A stretch of DNA of 64,000 bases, taken from the NCBI RefSeq assembly GCF_029504655.1, contig NZ_JAQFIL010000001.1, forward strand, positions 6,453,001-6,517,000. The letters are read 5' to 3'. The notes below the pieces were generated by a model. That model saw only the letters and a list, made by a program, of their open reading frames with translations, did not search any database and was not told the DNA's origin. How positions within the stretch are numbered: position 1 is the first letter of the stretch; each line of letters opens with the position of its first letter. Below are positions 44,410 through 52,956 of the stretch, one piece after another. Made by a program: the position numbers and the translations under genes. The stretch is from Catalinimonas alkaloidigena (GTDB lineage: Bacteria; Bacteroidota; Bacteroidia; Cytophagales; Cyclobacteriaceae).

Positions 44410-47400
44410 ATGAAAAAGCAAGCTTTACACAAAATGCTGCAAAAGTACGGTGGCCTGCTGGTCATTTGTCTACTTTTTAGCTTCAACCAAAGCTGGGCAC
44501 AAACCACTACAGTTTCCGGCACTGTGACCGATGAAAACAATGAAGGCCTCCCCGGAGTCAACGTACTGATTAAAGGGACCAGTCAGGGTACGGTTACTGA
44601 TATCATGGGACAATACAGCCTGGGGGGAGTTTCCGCCAGTGACACGCTTCTTTTTACCTCGGTAGGTTATGCTTCTCAGACTATCCTGGTAGGTAACCAA
44701 ACTACCATTGATGTCAACCTGCAGGAAGACGTGCAGTCGCTACAGGAAGTGGTGGTGGTAGGTTATACCGCCGAAAGAAAAGTAGACCTTACAGGTGCTG
44801 TGGCTGTGGTAGAATTAGAGCCGCTGAAAGGGCAAAGCATGAGCTCCGGCAATCCGGCCCAGGCCTTGCAGGGAAGAGTACCCGGCCTGTACATTGAACG
44901 CTCAGGCGATCCTACCGGTACCAATCAGCAGATTCTGATCCGGGGAGCCAATACCCTGGGTGATAATAATCCCTTGTATATCATTGATGGTGTGCCTACC
45001 ACCCGTCCTGAAGTGTTTGCCAGCCTCAACCCCAGCGTCATTGAATCAGTGCAGGTATTGAAGGATGCTTCCGCTGCTTCCATTTATGGTTCACGAGCCT
45101 CTAATGGCGTGCTGATCGTTTCTACCCGAAACAGTGTAAAAGGTGGTGACAAAAAGTTCAGTGTACAGTTTAACTCTAATGTTTCCGCACTTTCAGAAAG
45201 ACAGCAGCGCTTTGATATGCTGGATGCGGTAGGGAGAGGCAGAGCACTGTGGCAGGCTTCTGTGAATGACCGTACTGACCCCGCCGGGGGTTATGGTGAA
45301 ATCTATGATTTTGACTGGAACGGAGATTATGATAACCCTGTGCTTAACAATGTATCGGTAAGGCCATATGTAGGAGGTGACGAAAATGTACCTGCCGGAG
45401 ATACCGACTGGCAGGATGTGATGTACGGAACCGGCTATGTATACAATAACGACCTGACTGTATCGGGAGGAACAGAAAACGCTTTTCTACTGGCTAACAT
45501 TGGCTACCTGAAAAATACCGGAACACTGGCCTATACCAATTACGATCGTTATACCGCCAAGCTCAATTCTAATTTCAATTTGTTTGATAATGTATTGAAT
45601 TTTGGCGTAAATACGCAGTTTGCTTCTTCCAATGAGACGCTGGCCTCTCCCGATGTGGGTTCTGCTCCCACTCCCGGCCTGGCAGTAACGCTGGCCCCTA
45701 CCATTCCTATCTATACGGCTGACGGAGATTTTGCCGGACCATTGGGTTCAGGCTATTCTGACCGTAACAACCCCTTGCTGATGCAATACATCAACCGCTG
45801 GGACAACACACATCGGAATTCTTTCCTGGGAAATGTATTTGCTCAGATTGGCATAGCCGAGGGCCTGAACTTCAGAACGAGCCTGGGCGTAGATTACAAC
45901 CAGATTAGTGTCAAAAACATAGAGCCCCGCGTATCCAATGGCTTTATTTCCAGAACTATAAACAGCTTAAACCAGATAGAAGATGATTACCTCAGCCTGA
46001 CTTTTTCTAATACACTTACCTATAATCTGGAGCTAGGCGACCACAACTTTGATTTTCTGGTGGGTACGGAAGCTGTGAAAACCGACCTGACGTTTCTCTC
46101 ATCCAGCGCGCAGGAGTTTGCTATTGAAACCGAAGATTTCTTTGTGCTCAATGCCGCTACCGGGCTAAGAAACAATACAGGAGACGCTACCGGTAGCCGC
46201 CTCTTATCGCAATTTGGTAAGATCAACTATCGCTTTCAGGATAAATACCTGGCTTCCGTTACCCTCCGGAGAGATGGCTCTTCAAGATTTGGCGCCAACA
46301 AGCGGTACGGAATTTTTCCGGCAGCGACAGTGGGTTGGAGAATTGACCAGGAAGGCTTCATGAGCGATCAGGAAATCTTCACCCAACTTAAGTTGAGAGC
46401 CGGTTATGGCGAAGTAGGTAACCAGTCTATCGGTGACCTGTCCCGCTTCGGCCTATTTGCGCCCCGCTACGGACTGACCCAGGAGCAGGTACGCCGCACG
46501 GGCTTCTTCTTTGACCAGTTCTACAATGTAGGAACCGCTTACGATCTGGCAGGAAACAATACCGGGACACTGCCTTCCGGCTTCGTGTCCATACAGGGAG
46601 CTAATCCCGATCTACAGTGGGAAACCACCACTGAAGTTAACGTAGGTATTGATTTTGGCTTATTCACCCAAAAGTTGCAGGGTTCATTTGATTACTACAC
46701 CCGGGAAACTACCAACATATTGATTACACCCCCGGTAGCCTCAGCGGCAGGTGAAGGGGTGCTGCGTACGCTCAACGGAGCGACTGTAGAAAATCAGGGA
46801 TGGGAATTTGCCCTGGGCTATACTGATGAATTGGAGAGTGGCCTTACATACACCATTTCTACCAATTTCAGCAGCTTCCGCGATGAAATTACTGTATTGC
46901 CGGAAGAGGTAAGGACTGGCTTTGCCGGAAATGCCGAGCAGGATATATTGGGAGAATCTCAGTTTAGCATATTCGGTTTCAGAACGGATGGATTGTTCCA
47001 GAACGAGGAAGAAGTCAACGCGCATGCTACACAGGTAGGTGCCGCTCCCGGCAGAATCCGTTATGTGGACCTGAACGAAGATGGTGTGGTTAACGCGCTG
47101 GATCAGGAGTATTTTGGTACCACCCTGCCCAAACTGGAATATGCGCTGAGCATCAATATGGCTTACCGTGGCTTTGACCTATCCCTCTTTGGTTCAGGGG
47201 TTTCTGGCAGAAGAGGTTTTGACAACTATATTTTCCTCAATGAATTTATCCGGGGAAGAGACAATGTAGGGCCGGGTACGCTTGATGCCTGGACACCTCA
47301 AAATACAGGCTCTTCCATTCCCGCACTGACACTTTCTGATGGAAATAATGAGACCAGGACTTCCGATTATCTGTTTGTCAACAACTCTTACTTTAAGCTC

Positions 47401-47604
47401 AGGAATTTATCAATAGGTTACAGCTTATCGGATGGTGTTTTGGAAAACCTTGGACCGGTCAGTAACCTCAGACTGTATTTGCAGGCTGAAAACCTGTTCT
47501 GGTTTAAGAGCAGCGAATTTGGCGGCCCTGACCCTGAGCGTCGGGATATCAATGCCATTCCTGTGCCTTCTGTATATTCTATTGGACTCAATGTGAGCTT
47601 GTAA
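44410..47604 (+). CDS. SusC-type TonB-linked outer membrane transporter (1064 aa)
   Basis: It imports fructan oligosaccharides across the outer membrane, driven by TonB. Residues 1-31 are a signal peptide (…NQSWAQ). A carboxypeptidase-regulatory-like beta domain follows (about 33-110; VSGTVTDENNEGLPGVNVLI), then the TonB box region and the plug (about 118-240; LQGRVPGLYIER, ILIRGANTLGDNNPLYIIDG, GSRASNGVLIVSTR). The rest is a 22-strand barrel ending IGLNVSL. The length is normal. It is followed 29 bp later by its SusD partner. Substrate specificity is inferred from GH32 and the fructose sensor. Confidence 0.97.
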   Translation: MKKQALHKMLQKYGGLLVICLLFSFNQSWAQTTTVSGTVTDENNEGLPGVNVLIKGTSQGTVTDIMGQYSLGGVSASDTLLFTSVGYASQTILVGNQTTIDVNLQEDVQSLQEVVVVGYTAERKVDLTGAVAVVELEPLKGQSMSSGNPAQALQGRVPGLYIERSGDPTGTNQQILIRGANTLGDNNPLYIIDGVPTTRPEVFASLNPSVIESVQVLKDASAASIYGSRASNGVLIVSTRNSVKGGDKKFSVQFNSNVSALSERQQRFDMLDAVGRGRALWQASVNDRTDPAGGYGEIYDFDWNGDYDNPVLNNVSVRPYVGGDENVPAGDTDWQDVMYGTGYVYNNDLTVSGGTENAFLLANIGYLKNTGTLAYTNYDRYTAKLNSNFNLFDNVLNFGVNTQFASSNETLASPDVGSAPTPGLAVTLAPTIPIYTADGDFAGPLGSGYSDRNNPLLMQYINRWDNTHRNSFLGNVFAQIGIAEGLNFRTSLGVDYNQISVKNIEPRVSNGFISRTINSLNQIEDDYLSLTFSNTLTYNLELGDHNFDFLVGTEAVKTDLTFLSSSAQEFAIETEDFFVLNAATGLRNNTGDATGSRLLSQFGKINYRFQDKYLASVTLRRDGSSRFGANKRYGIFPAATVGWRIDQEGFMSDQEIFTQLKLRAGYGEVGNQSIGDLSRFGLFAPRYGLTQEQVRRTGFFFDQFYNVGTAYDLAGNNTGTLPSGFVSIQGANPDLQWETTTEVNVGIDFGLFTQKLQGSFDYYTRETTNILITPPVASAAGEGVLRTLNGATVENQGWEFALGYTDELESGLTYTISTNFSSFRDEITVLPEEVRTGFAGNAEQDILGESQFSIFGFRTDGLFQNEEEVNAHATQVGAAPGRIRYVDLNEDGVVNALDQEYFGTTLPKLEYALSINMAYRGFDLSLFGSGVSGRRGFDNYIFLNEFIRGRDNVGPGTLDAWTPQNTGSSIPALTLSDGNNETRTSDYLFVNNSYFKLRNLSIGYSLSDGVLENLGPVSNLRLYLQAENLFWFKSSEFGGPDPERRDINAIPVPSVYSIGLNVSL

Positions 47605-47633
47605 AATCCATTCAACCAAGAAAATTTTCAATT

Positions 47634-49364
47634 ATGAAACTCAATATTATATATATTTTCATGTTAGCGTCTACGCTACTCTTGTCCTGTAATGACGATT
47701 TTCTGGAGTACGAACCCAAAGGCGTATTGTCTGATGAAAATGTGGCTGCGCCCGAAAATATAGAAGGCTTGGTCACCGCCGCCTACGCGGGTATCGCCAA
47801 TGACGAGATGATTGGGCCTATCACCAGCAGTTGGGTCTATGGCAGTGTACGCTCCGACGATGCCTACAAAGCCGGAGGGGGAGTATCCGATGTAATCGAC
47901 ATCCATTTCCTGGAGCAGTACAATCTGGTGCAGCCCCAGACCGGGGATAACTGGATGGGGCCATTGACTTTTACTAATCATTATAAGGCCATTTCCAGGA
48001 CAAACTTTGCCCTTCGGGCCATTAATGAAACGGAAGATTTTGAGCTAAAAGCTACTCGTAGCGGAGAGTTACGCTTCCTTAGAGGTCATTCATATTTCAT
48101 GCTCAAACAGCTCTTCAAGTATATTCCCTATATAGACGAGACCAAGTCACCTGAAGAAATTCTTGAAATATCTAATCGGGAATTTACCAATGATGAACTG
48201 TGGAATAAAATCGCTGAAGACTTTCAGTTTGCCATAGACAACCTGCCGGAGACGCAGCCGGAAGTAGGCAGAGCCAACCAACTGGCTGCTAAGGCTTACC
48301 TGGCAAAAGTTCGTCTGTATCAGGCATATGAGCAGGATGAAAACCATCAGGTCACCAACATCAACACTTCCCGTCTGGAAGAAGTGGTGCAGTTGACGCA
48401 GGATGTAATTAATTCAGGCCAGTACAGTCTACAGTCTGACTTTGCTGAAAACTTCCTGAATGGCTTTGACAATGGTCCTGAGTCTATTTTCGCGGCGCAG
48501 TTTTCCATTGCTGACGGTACGACCACCGGGCGGGTATCTTTTGTAACCGGCCTGAACTCTCCGCATGGCGCTCCGGAATATGGCTGCTGTGGTTTCCACT
48601 ATGCCAGTCAGAACATGGTGAATGCTTTCAAAACCAATGAAGAGGGTCTGCCTATGTTTGATACCTTCAATGAGGAGGACATGATTGAACCGGAAGACTT
48701 TCAGACCAATGGGGTAGATCCACGCTTGGACCATACCGTAGGCGTGCCGGGCCATCCCTTTAAGTATAACCCTGATTTTCTCTATCAGGAAAGCTGGGCC
48801 AGAGATCCGGGCGTATATGGTTTCTTTGGCAACATGAAAGAGCAGCAGTTGTCCGACTGTTCATGCTTCCTCAAACAGGGTCCCTTCATTGGTACTTCTA
48901 AAAACATAGACTTTATCCGTTATGCCGATGTACTGCTGATGCAGGCCGAAGCATTGATAGAATTAGGTCGTCAGAATGAAGCCTTGCCACTCATCAACCA
49001 GCTGCGTGCCAGAGCGGCAGCCAGCACAGAAAGGCTACAACATGCTGATGGCAGCAACCCTTCCAACTACCGTATTGAAGAATATGTGGATGGTGTCAAC
49101 ATCAACTGGACGCAGGAGAATGCCAGAGAAGCCCTGCGTTGGGAGCGTCGTCTTGAATTTGCGATGGAAAGCCCTCGTTTCTTTGACCTGGTGCGTTGGG
49201 GCATCGCGGAAGAAACTCTCAATGCCTATCTGTCTGAAGAAAGAAGCAAACGGGATTACCTGACCAACGCGGAATTTACCGCTGGCCGGGATGAATATCT
49301 ACCCATTCCGCAGCGGGAGATAGATTTTACTAAAGGCTTGTATGTACAAAATCCTGGTTATTAA
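47634..49364 (+). CDS. SusD/RagB-family glycan-binding outer membrane lipoprotein (576 aa)
   Basis: It is a surface lipoprotein that closes over the SusC channel and hands it sugar. The signal ends LLLSC with lipidated Cys19, followed by NDDFLEYEPKG as in many SusD proteins. The N-terminal part is helical with TPR-like repeats (NRTNFALRAINETEDF, FLRGHSYFMLKQLF). The C-terminus holds RYADVLLMQAEAL, WERRLEFAMESPRFFDLVRWG and the closing YLPIPQREID, all family hallmarks. An 85-residue glycine- and cysteine-containing loop (APEYGCCGFHYA) is probably part of the ligand site. It is in one operon with susC. Confidence 0.96.
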   Translation: MKLNIIYIFMLASTLLLSCNDDFLEYEPKGVLSDENVAAPENIEGLVTAAYAGIANDEMIGPITSSWVYGSVRSDDAYKAGGGVSDVIDIHFLEQYNLVQPQTGDNWMGPLTFTNHYKAISRTNFALRAINETEDFELKATRSGELRFLRGHSYFMLKQLFKYIPYIDETKSPEEILEISNREFTNDELWNKIAEDFQFAIDNLPETQPEVGRANQLAAKAYLAKVRLYQAYEQDENHQVTNINTSRLEEVVQLTQDVINSGQYSLQSDFAENFLNGFDNGPESIFAAQFSIADGTTTGRVSFVTGLNSPHGAPEYGCCGFHYASQNMVNAFKTNEEGLPMFDTFNEEDMIEPEDFQTNGVDPRLDHTVGVPGHPFKYNPDFLYQESWARDPGVYGFFGNMKEQQLSDCSCFLKQGPFIGTSKNIDFIRYADVLLMQAEALIELGRQNEALPLINQLRARAAASTERLQHADGSNPSNYRIEEYVDGVNINWTQENAREALRWERRLEFAMESPRFFDLVRWGIAEETLNAYLSEERSKRDYLTNAEFTAGRDEYLPIPQREIDFTKGLYVQNPGY

Positions 49365-49371
49365 ATTCATT

Positions 49372-49404
49372 AGATATGCCAAATTTTGAAAATTTGGCAT
49401 ATCT
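49372..49404 (+). terminator. Long hairpin between susD and the GH32 gene
   Basis: A 16-bp inverted repeat (AGATATGCCAAATTTT, one base, and its complement) starts 7 bp after the susD stop; TCTTTAC follows. It can act as a partial terminator or an mRNA 3' stabiliser, giving more susCD than GH32 message. Confidence 0.6.
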
Positions 49405-49431
49405 TCTTTACTCAAGATTTAAAAGACTAAT

Positions 49432-51012
49432 ATGAGACACCTATTATTTCTTACTCCTTTTCTTCTTTTCATGGCCTGCCAGCCCGAAACTACTGAACAT
49501 ACTGCGCAAGTTGCTTCGGATACACTGACGGGTGAACAACATCGCCCACGCTACCATTTTACCCCTCCCGAGCAATGGATGAACGATCCCAATGGTATGG
49601 TGTATTACGATGGAGAATACCATCTGTTTTACCAGCATTATCCCGACAGTAATGTATGGGGACCTATGCACTGGGGACATGCTGTCAGCGAGGATCTGGT
49701 CCATTGGGAGCACCTGCCCATCGCCTTGTATCCCGATAGCCTGGGCATGATTTTTTCAGGAAGCGCTGTCGCTGATCTGGAGAATACTTCCGGTTTTGGT
49801 ACTGCTGAAGACTCTCCGCTGATTGCTATTTTTACATATCATGATGCGGAAGCGGCTGAAGCCGGAGCCAATGATCATCAGACACAGGGTATAGCCTTTA
49901 GCACCGACCGGGGGCGAAGCTGGGAAAAGTATGAAGGGAATCCGGTGGTAGAAAATCCGGGAATTAAAGACTTCCGCGATCCTAAAGTGTTCTGGTATGC
50001 GCCTGACCAAAAGTGGGTCATGATTTTTGCGGCAGCCGACCGGGTACGTATTTACAATTCACCAGACCTGAAAAACTGGGAGTTCCAGTCTGAGTTTGGC
50101 GAAAACAGTGGTGATCATGGCGGAGTGTGGGAATGTCCTGACCTATTTCCTTTGATGGTAAATGGAGAAGAAAAGTGGGTCATGCTGCTGAGTATCAATC
50201 CCGGAGGGCCTAACGGAGGCTCAGCTACACAGTACTTTGTTGGTGATTTTGATGGAGAAACTTTTGCCAATGACAATCCCGAAGAGACTACGCTGTGGGT
50301 AGATTATGGCAAAGACAATTACGCTGGCGTAAGCTGGTCTAACGTACCGGAAAACGATGGGCGGCGTATCTTCCTCGGCTGGATGAGCAACTGGCAATAT
50401 GCCAATGTAGTACCTACCTATAGCTGGCGCTCTGCCATGACAGTAGCCCGTAAGCTGGAGCTGGCAGATACTCCTGAAGGTATTCGTCTTATCTCATTGC
50501 CGGTAGAAGAATTACATCAGTTGAGAGCTGATTCCTATAGCCTGGAGCCCAGAAGTATTCCCAATGAATTATCACTTACAGAGTTTACCGAATGGCAAAC
50601 TCCCGCCAAAGAAGTAATGCTGGAGTTTGTGATTCCTGAAGGTGCAGAAGGTTTGGATTTTGGCATAGTCATTTCCAATAGTCTGGGAGAAGAAGTCCGC
50701 ATAGGCTATGATCAGGCACAGCAGCAATACTATTTTGACCGAACCAAAGCCGGTAAAATGGATTTCTCTGAAGACTTTGCCGGAAGATTCCCCGCGCCCC
50801 GGATCGCTGGCTCAGATACCATCAAAATGCACCTTTATGTTGATGTTGCCTCTGCCGAGCTGTTTGCCGACGACGGCAAAACGGTGATGACCAACATCTT
50901 TTTTCCCAATGAAAACTTCCAGCAGCTAGGTTTGTATTCAGAAAATGGAGAGGTACAACTCGTGTCCGGTACCCTCTATAATCTCAGCCCTGCGACTATA
51001 GCTATGGAATAA
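49432..51012 (+). CDS. GH32 fructan-hydrolase lipoprotein (526 aa)
   Basis: It cuts fructose from levan, inulin or sucrose-type fructans. The lipobox FMAC puts a lipid on Cys16, so it is anchored in the envelope. The three acidic active-site residues are all present: nucleophile Asp52 in WMNDPNG, Asp183 in FRDPKVF (transition-state stabiliser), and acid/base Glu234 in WECPDLF. A five-bladed propeller is expected for about residues 35-345, then the C-terminal beta-sandwich (about 370-520). It is the only glycoside hydrolase of this locus; exo-activity releasing fructose fits the fructose-sensing regulator. Choice between levan and inulin is not readable from sequence. Confidence 0.95.
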   Translation: MRHLLFLTPFLLFMACQPETTEHTAQVASDTLTGEQHRPRYHFTPPEQWMNDPNGMVYYDGEYHLFYQHYPDSNVWGPMHWGHAVSEDLVHWEHLPIALYPDSLGMIFSGSAVADLENTSGFGTAEDSPLIAIFTYHDAEAAEAGANDHQTQGIAFSTDRGRSWEKYEGNPVVENPGIKDFRDPKVFWYAPDQKWVMIFAAADRVRIYNSPDLKNWEFQSEFGENSGDHGGVWECPDLFPLMVNGEEKWVMLLSINPGGPNGGSATQYFVGDFDGETFANDNPEETTLWVDYGKDNYAGVSWSNVPENDGRRIFLGWMSNWQYANVVPTYSWRSAMTVARKLELADTPEGIRLISLPVEELHQLRADSYSLEPRSIPNELSLTEFTEWQTPAKEVMLEFVIPEGAEGLDFGIVISNSLGEEVRIGYDQAQQQYYFDRTKAGKMDFSEDFAGRFPAPRIAGSDTIKMHLYVDVASAELFADDGKTVMTNIFFPNENFQQLGLYSENGEVQLVSGTLYNLSPATIAME

Positions 51013-51033
51013 AGACAAACGGATTTTGATCAG

Positions 51034-51067
51034 AAAAGCACAGGATTCTTGGGTCTTGTGCTTTTTT
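51034..51067 (+). terminator. Rho-independent terminator of the fructan locus
   Basis: AAAAGCACA (51034-51042) pairs with TGTGCTTTT (51057-51065) and inner bases extend the stem; a T run follows. It lies 22 bp after the GH32 stop. Confidence 0.8.
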
Positions 51068-51182
51068 ATTGTCTATACCCAGTCGCTTATTTCCAAGCAA
51101 GTGACTACTAGCTTTAGGGCTTCCAGCCCGAGCTTCCTTGCGTACAATCAGGCCAGAGACAAGCGACTGAGTACGGAAAATA

Positions 51183-52442
51183 TTATAGACTGTTTTTCCT
51201 CTCTTTTTCAATTAAGCTGATTACCGACTTTTTTGATGCCAATTCAGATGGACTTAAAGTTCTCATTTGATAATACTCTTCTAATTGTCTTTCCGTATTT
51301 AATTCTTTATTCATTGAGAGCAACCACCTTAGAGTACATTTTGCTACAATGAGCAATATATTTATTTCTTCATCTTCTACTTTAGTAAAGCCCCTATGGA
51401 CAATCTCATTTCTTTTTTTACTTATTGCAATTAATGCTTCATTCCAACCAGACCCACTTAAACTTAACCTTTCAGAATGCCAACCTAATCGCTTAACTAC
51501 ATCTTTTGTGCTACCATTCATATTGCCTGCACAGGTCATTCTTTCACACATTTGCCAGAGGTTAATAAGACAATCATAGCTATAAATACTATCCATAGCC
51601 TGAGAATAAAGTCTAAAAGCATCTGCTAAAAGAGAAGTGAAGCTTTTTGGCTTGAGTCCTTTTTTACTGAAAATATTTATAATATTAAATAACACACGAT
51701 TTTGTTCTTCGCCGAATTTAATGTTGAAACATTGGTGGTGCGTGTCGGAAATAGGTTCGAAATAATGCCATTCATTATTACTGTTTGACCCTATGATGAT
51801 TTCCGGGTCGCCAATTTTGGCTCTTTTTTTAAATGGTGGGATAAGTTGATAAGTGGGTGAGACTACAAACTCAAAGATTCCTCTGATTAAGTCATAGTAT
51901 GGTTCAGCTGCTTTCCAAGCTTCGTAGATATCGCTACCTGAACATTTTATTGATAAGCAATATTTTGAGAGGGAATCCAGTACATGTGAAGATGTTAATT
52001 TTTTAATTCTTTCTTCTCCAAAATCCGACCGTACATTTAAAAAGTCTCTGCCACTTATATTCTTTTTTATAGTGCTTTTTGCATAAAATAGTATTTCAAC
52101 ATCTTCAAATAAAATTTTCTTCTTACGAGGCTTAATATTTATAGGGATAAAAATCTCCCATTTTTGAGTCAAAGAAGCTTTTAACTTTTTATATTCTTTT
52201 TCTTTCATATCATGTTGTTCAACAAATGCCTGAATGTTTGACTCATTAGATCTTTTCATTTCTTGTAAAATTGAAACGATAAACCCAGGTCTTATTTTGT
52301 TCTCAAAAGAGCATTGCAATTCATATAAACAAACTGCATTTTTTTCCGAAAGTGTAATTCCTACTTCATTAATCTCATCTATTAGTACCCTAATGGTATC
52401 CTCAGTACTCTTGGGATTCTTTCCTTTTTTATGCTTTATCAT
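51183..52442 (-). CDS. ApeA/HEPN-type candidate defence protein (419 aa)
   Basis: The C-terminal domain carries SKKRNEIVHRG, with the RNase motif R-x4-H (Arg344, His349) of HEPN proteins. Around it is a helical bundle (about 240-400) like that of ApeA-type proteins, where one such gene is enough to stop phage growth by RNA cleavage. The N-terminal half (about 90-230) is mixed alpha/beta with repeated Lys-rich stretches and a probable sensing role. The gene is AT-rich relative to the flanking locus and stands alone between two metabolic regions, which suggests recent gain. Both the family and the function are inferred from motif and layout. Confidence 0.65.
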   Translation of the reverse strand: MIKHKKGKNPKSTEDTIRVLIDEINEVGITLSEKNAVCLYELQCSFENKIRPGFIVSILQEMKRSNESNIQAFVEQHDMKEKEYKKLKASLTQKWEIFIPINIKPRKKKILFEDVEILFYAKSTIKKNISGRDFLNVRSDFGEERIKKLTSSHVLDSLSKYCLSIKCSGSDIYEAWKAAEPYYDLIRGIFEFVVSPTYQLIPPFKKRAKIGDPEIIIGSNSNNEWHYFEPISDTHHQCFNIKFGEEQNRVLFNIINIFSKKGLKPKSFTSLLADAFRLYSQAMDSIYSYDCLINLWQMCERMTCAGNMNGSTKDVVKRLGWHSERLSLSGSGWNEALIAISKKRNEIVHRGFTKVEDEEINILLIVAKCTLRWLLSMNKELNTERQLEEYYQMRTLSPSELASKKSVISLIEKERKNSL

Positions 52443-52666
52443 TAAACAGACAATTTGTATATTATTATATTCCTAATGAGAATATGATGTAAATAATAGG
52501 CTAGAGGCCTTGCTGGATACTGGTCACTTGCCTGTGCAGTTCAGCCAGAGGTAAGCGATAGTTTCTAAAGCTCATTTTAAATTGAAATTGCATACAAGCA
52601 AAGTATAGACCCTGAAATAAATTCAGGGTGACTTCAAAACGCAGAGAGAGGGCAAAACATAACATC
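52443..52666. other. Intergenic region with a palindromic repeat
   Basis: No gene seen. It contains ACCCTGAA (52609-52616) and its complement TTCAGGGT (52622-52629) around ATAAA. This kind of CCCTGAA/TTCAGGG hairpin resembles dispersed repeats I associate with other Bacteroidota genomes, and it lies about 40 bp from the GIY-YIG gene. Confidence 0.5.
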
Positions 52667-52951
52667 TCAAATGTTATTCCTCAGATCTCTTAGTTTGGGA
52701 TTAGTTTCCCGAATGAGGTTGAGTTTCCATTCACGTTTCCAGTTTTTCAATTGCTTCTCACTGGCTATAGCTTCTGTGATCTTGTCAAACCACTCGTAAT
52801 ACAATAGATATTTGCAGCGGTATTTTTTGGTAAGCGCAGAACCAATTCCCTCTTGATGCTCAGAGTTTCTCCTTCGGATATCATCAGTCACTCCGACATA
52901 CAATGCTGTTCTGGTTACATTGCGCATTACATACGTATAGCCTCCTTTCAT
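52667..52951 (-). CDS. GIY-YIG nuclease-domain protein, UPF0213-like (94 aa)
   Basis: It is a stand-alone GIY-YIG domain. YTYVMRNVTRTALYVGVTDDIRRRNSEHQEG contains the two strand motifs (YTY and YVG) and the conserved Arg after them; EAIASEKQLKNWKREWK carries the metal-binding Glu and the following basic helix. The length and sequence match the very common small Bacteroidota GIY-YIG proteins. The biological role of this subfamily is not settled: DNA repair or a repeat-linked mobile nuclease are both discussed. It ends near a CCCTGAA/TTCAGGG palindrome and starts 5 bp after the stop of the GH92 gene. Confidence 0.9.
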   Translation of the reverse strand: MKGGYTYVMRNVTRTALYVGVTDDIRRRNSEHQEGIGSALTKKYRCKYLLYYEWFDKITEAIASEKQLKNWKREWKLNLIRETNPKLRDLRNNI

Positions 52952-52956
52952 TTTTA

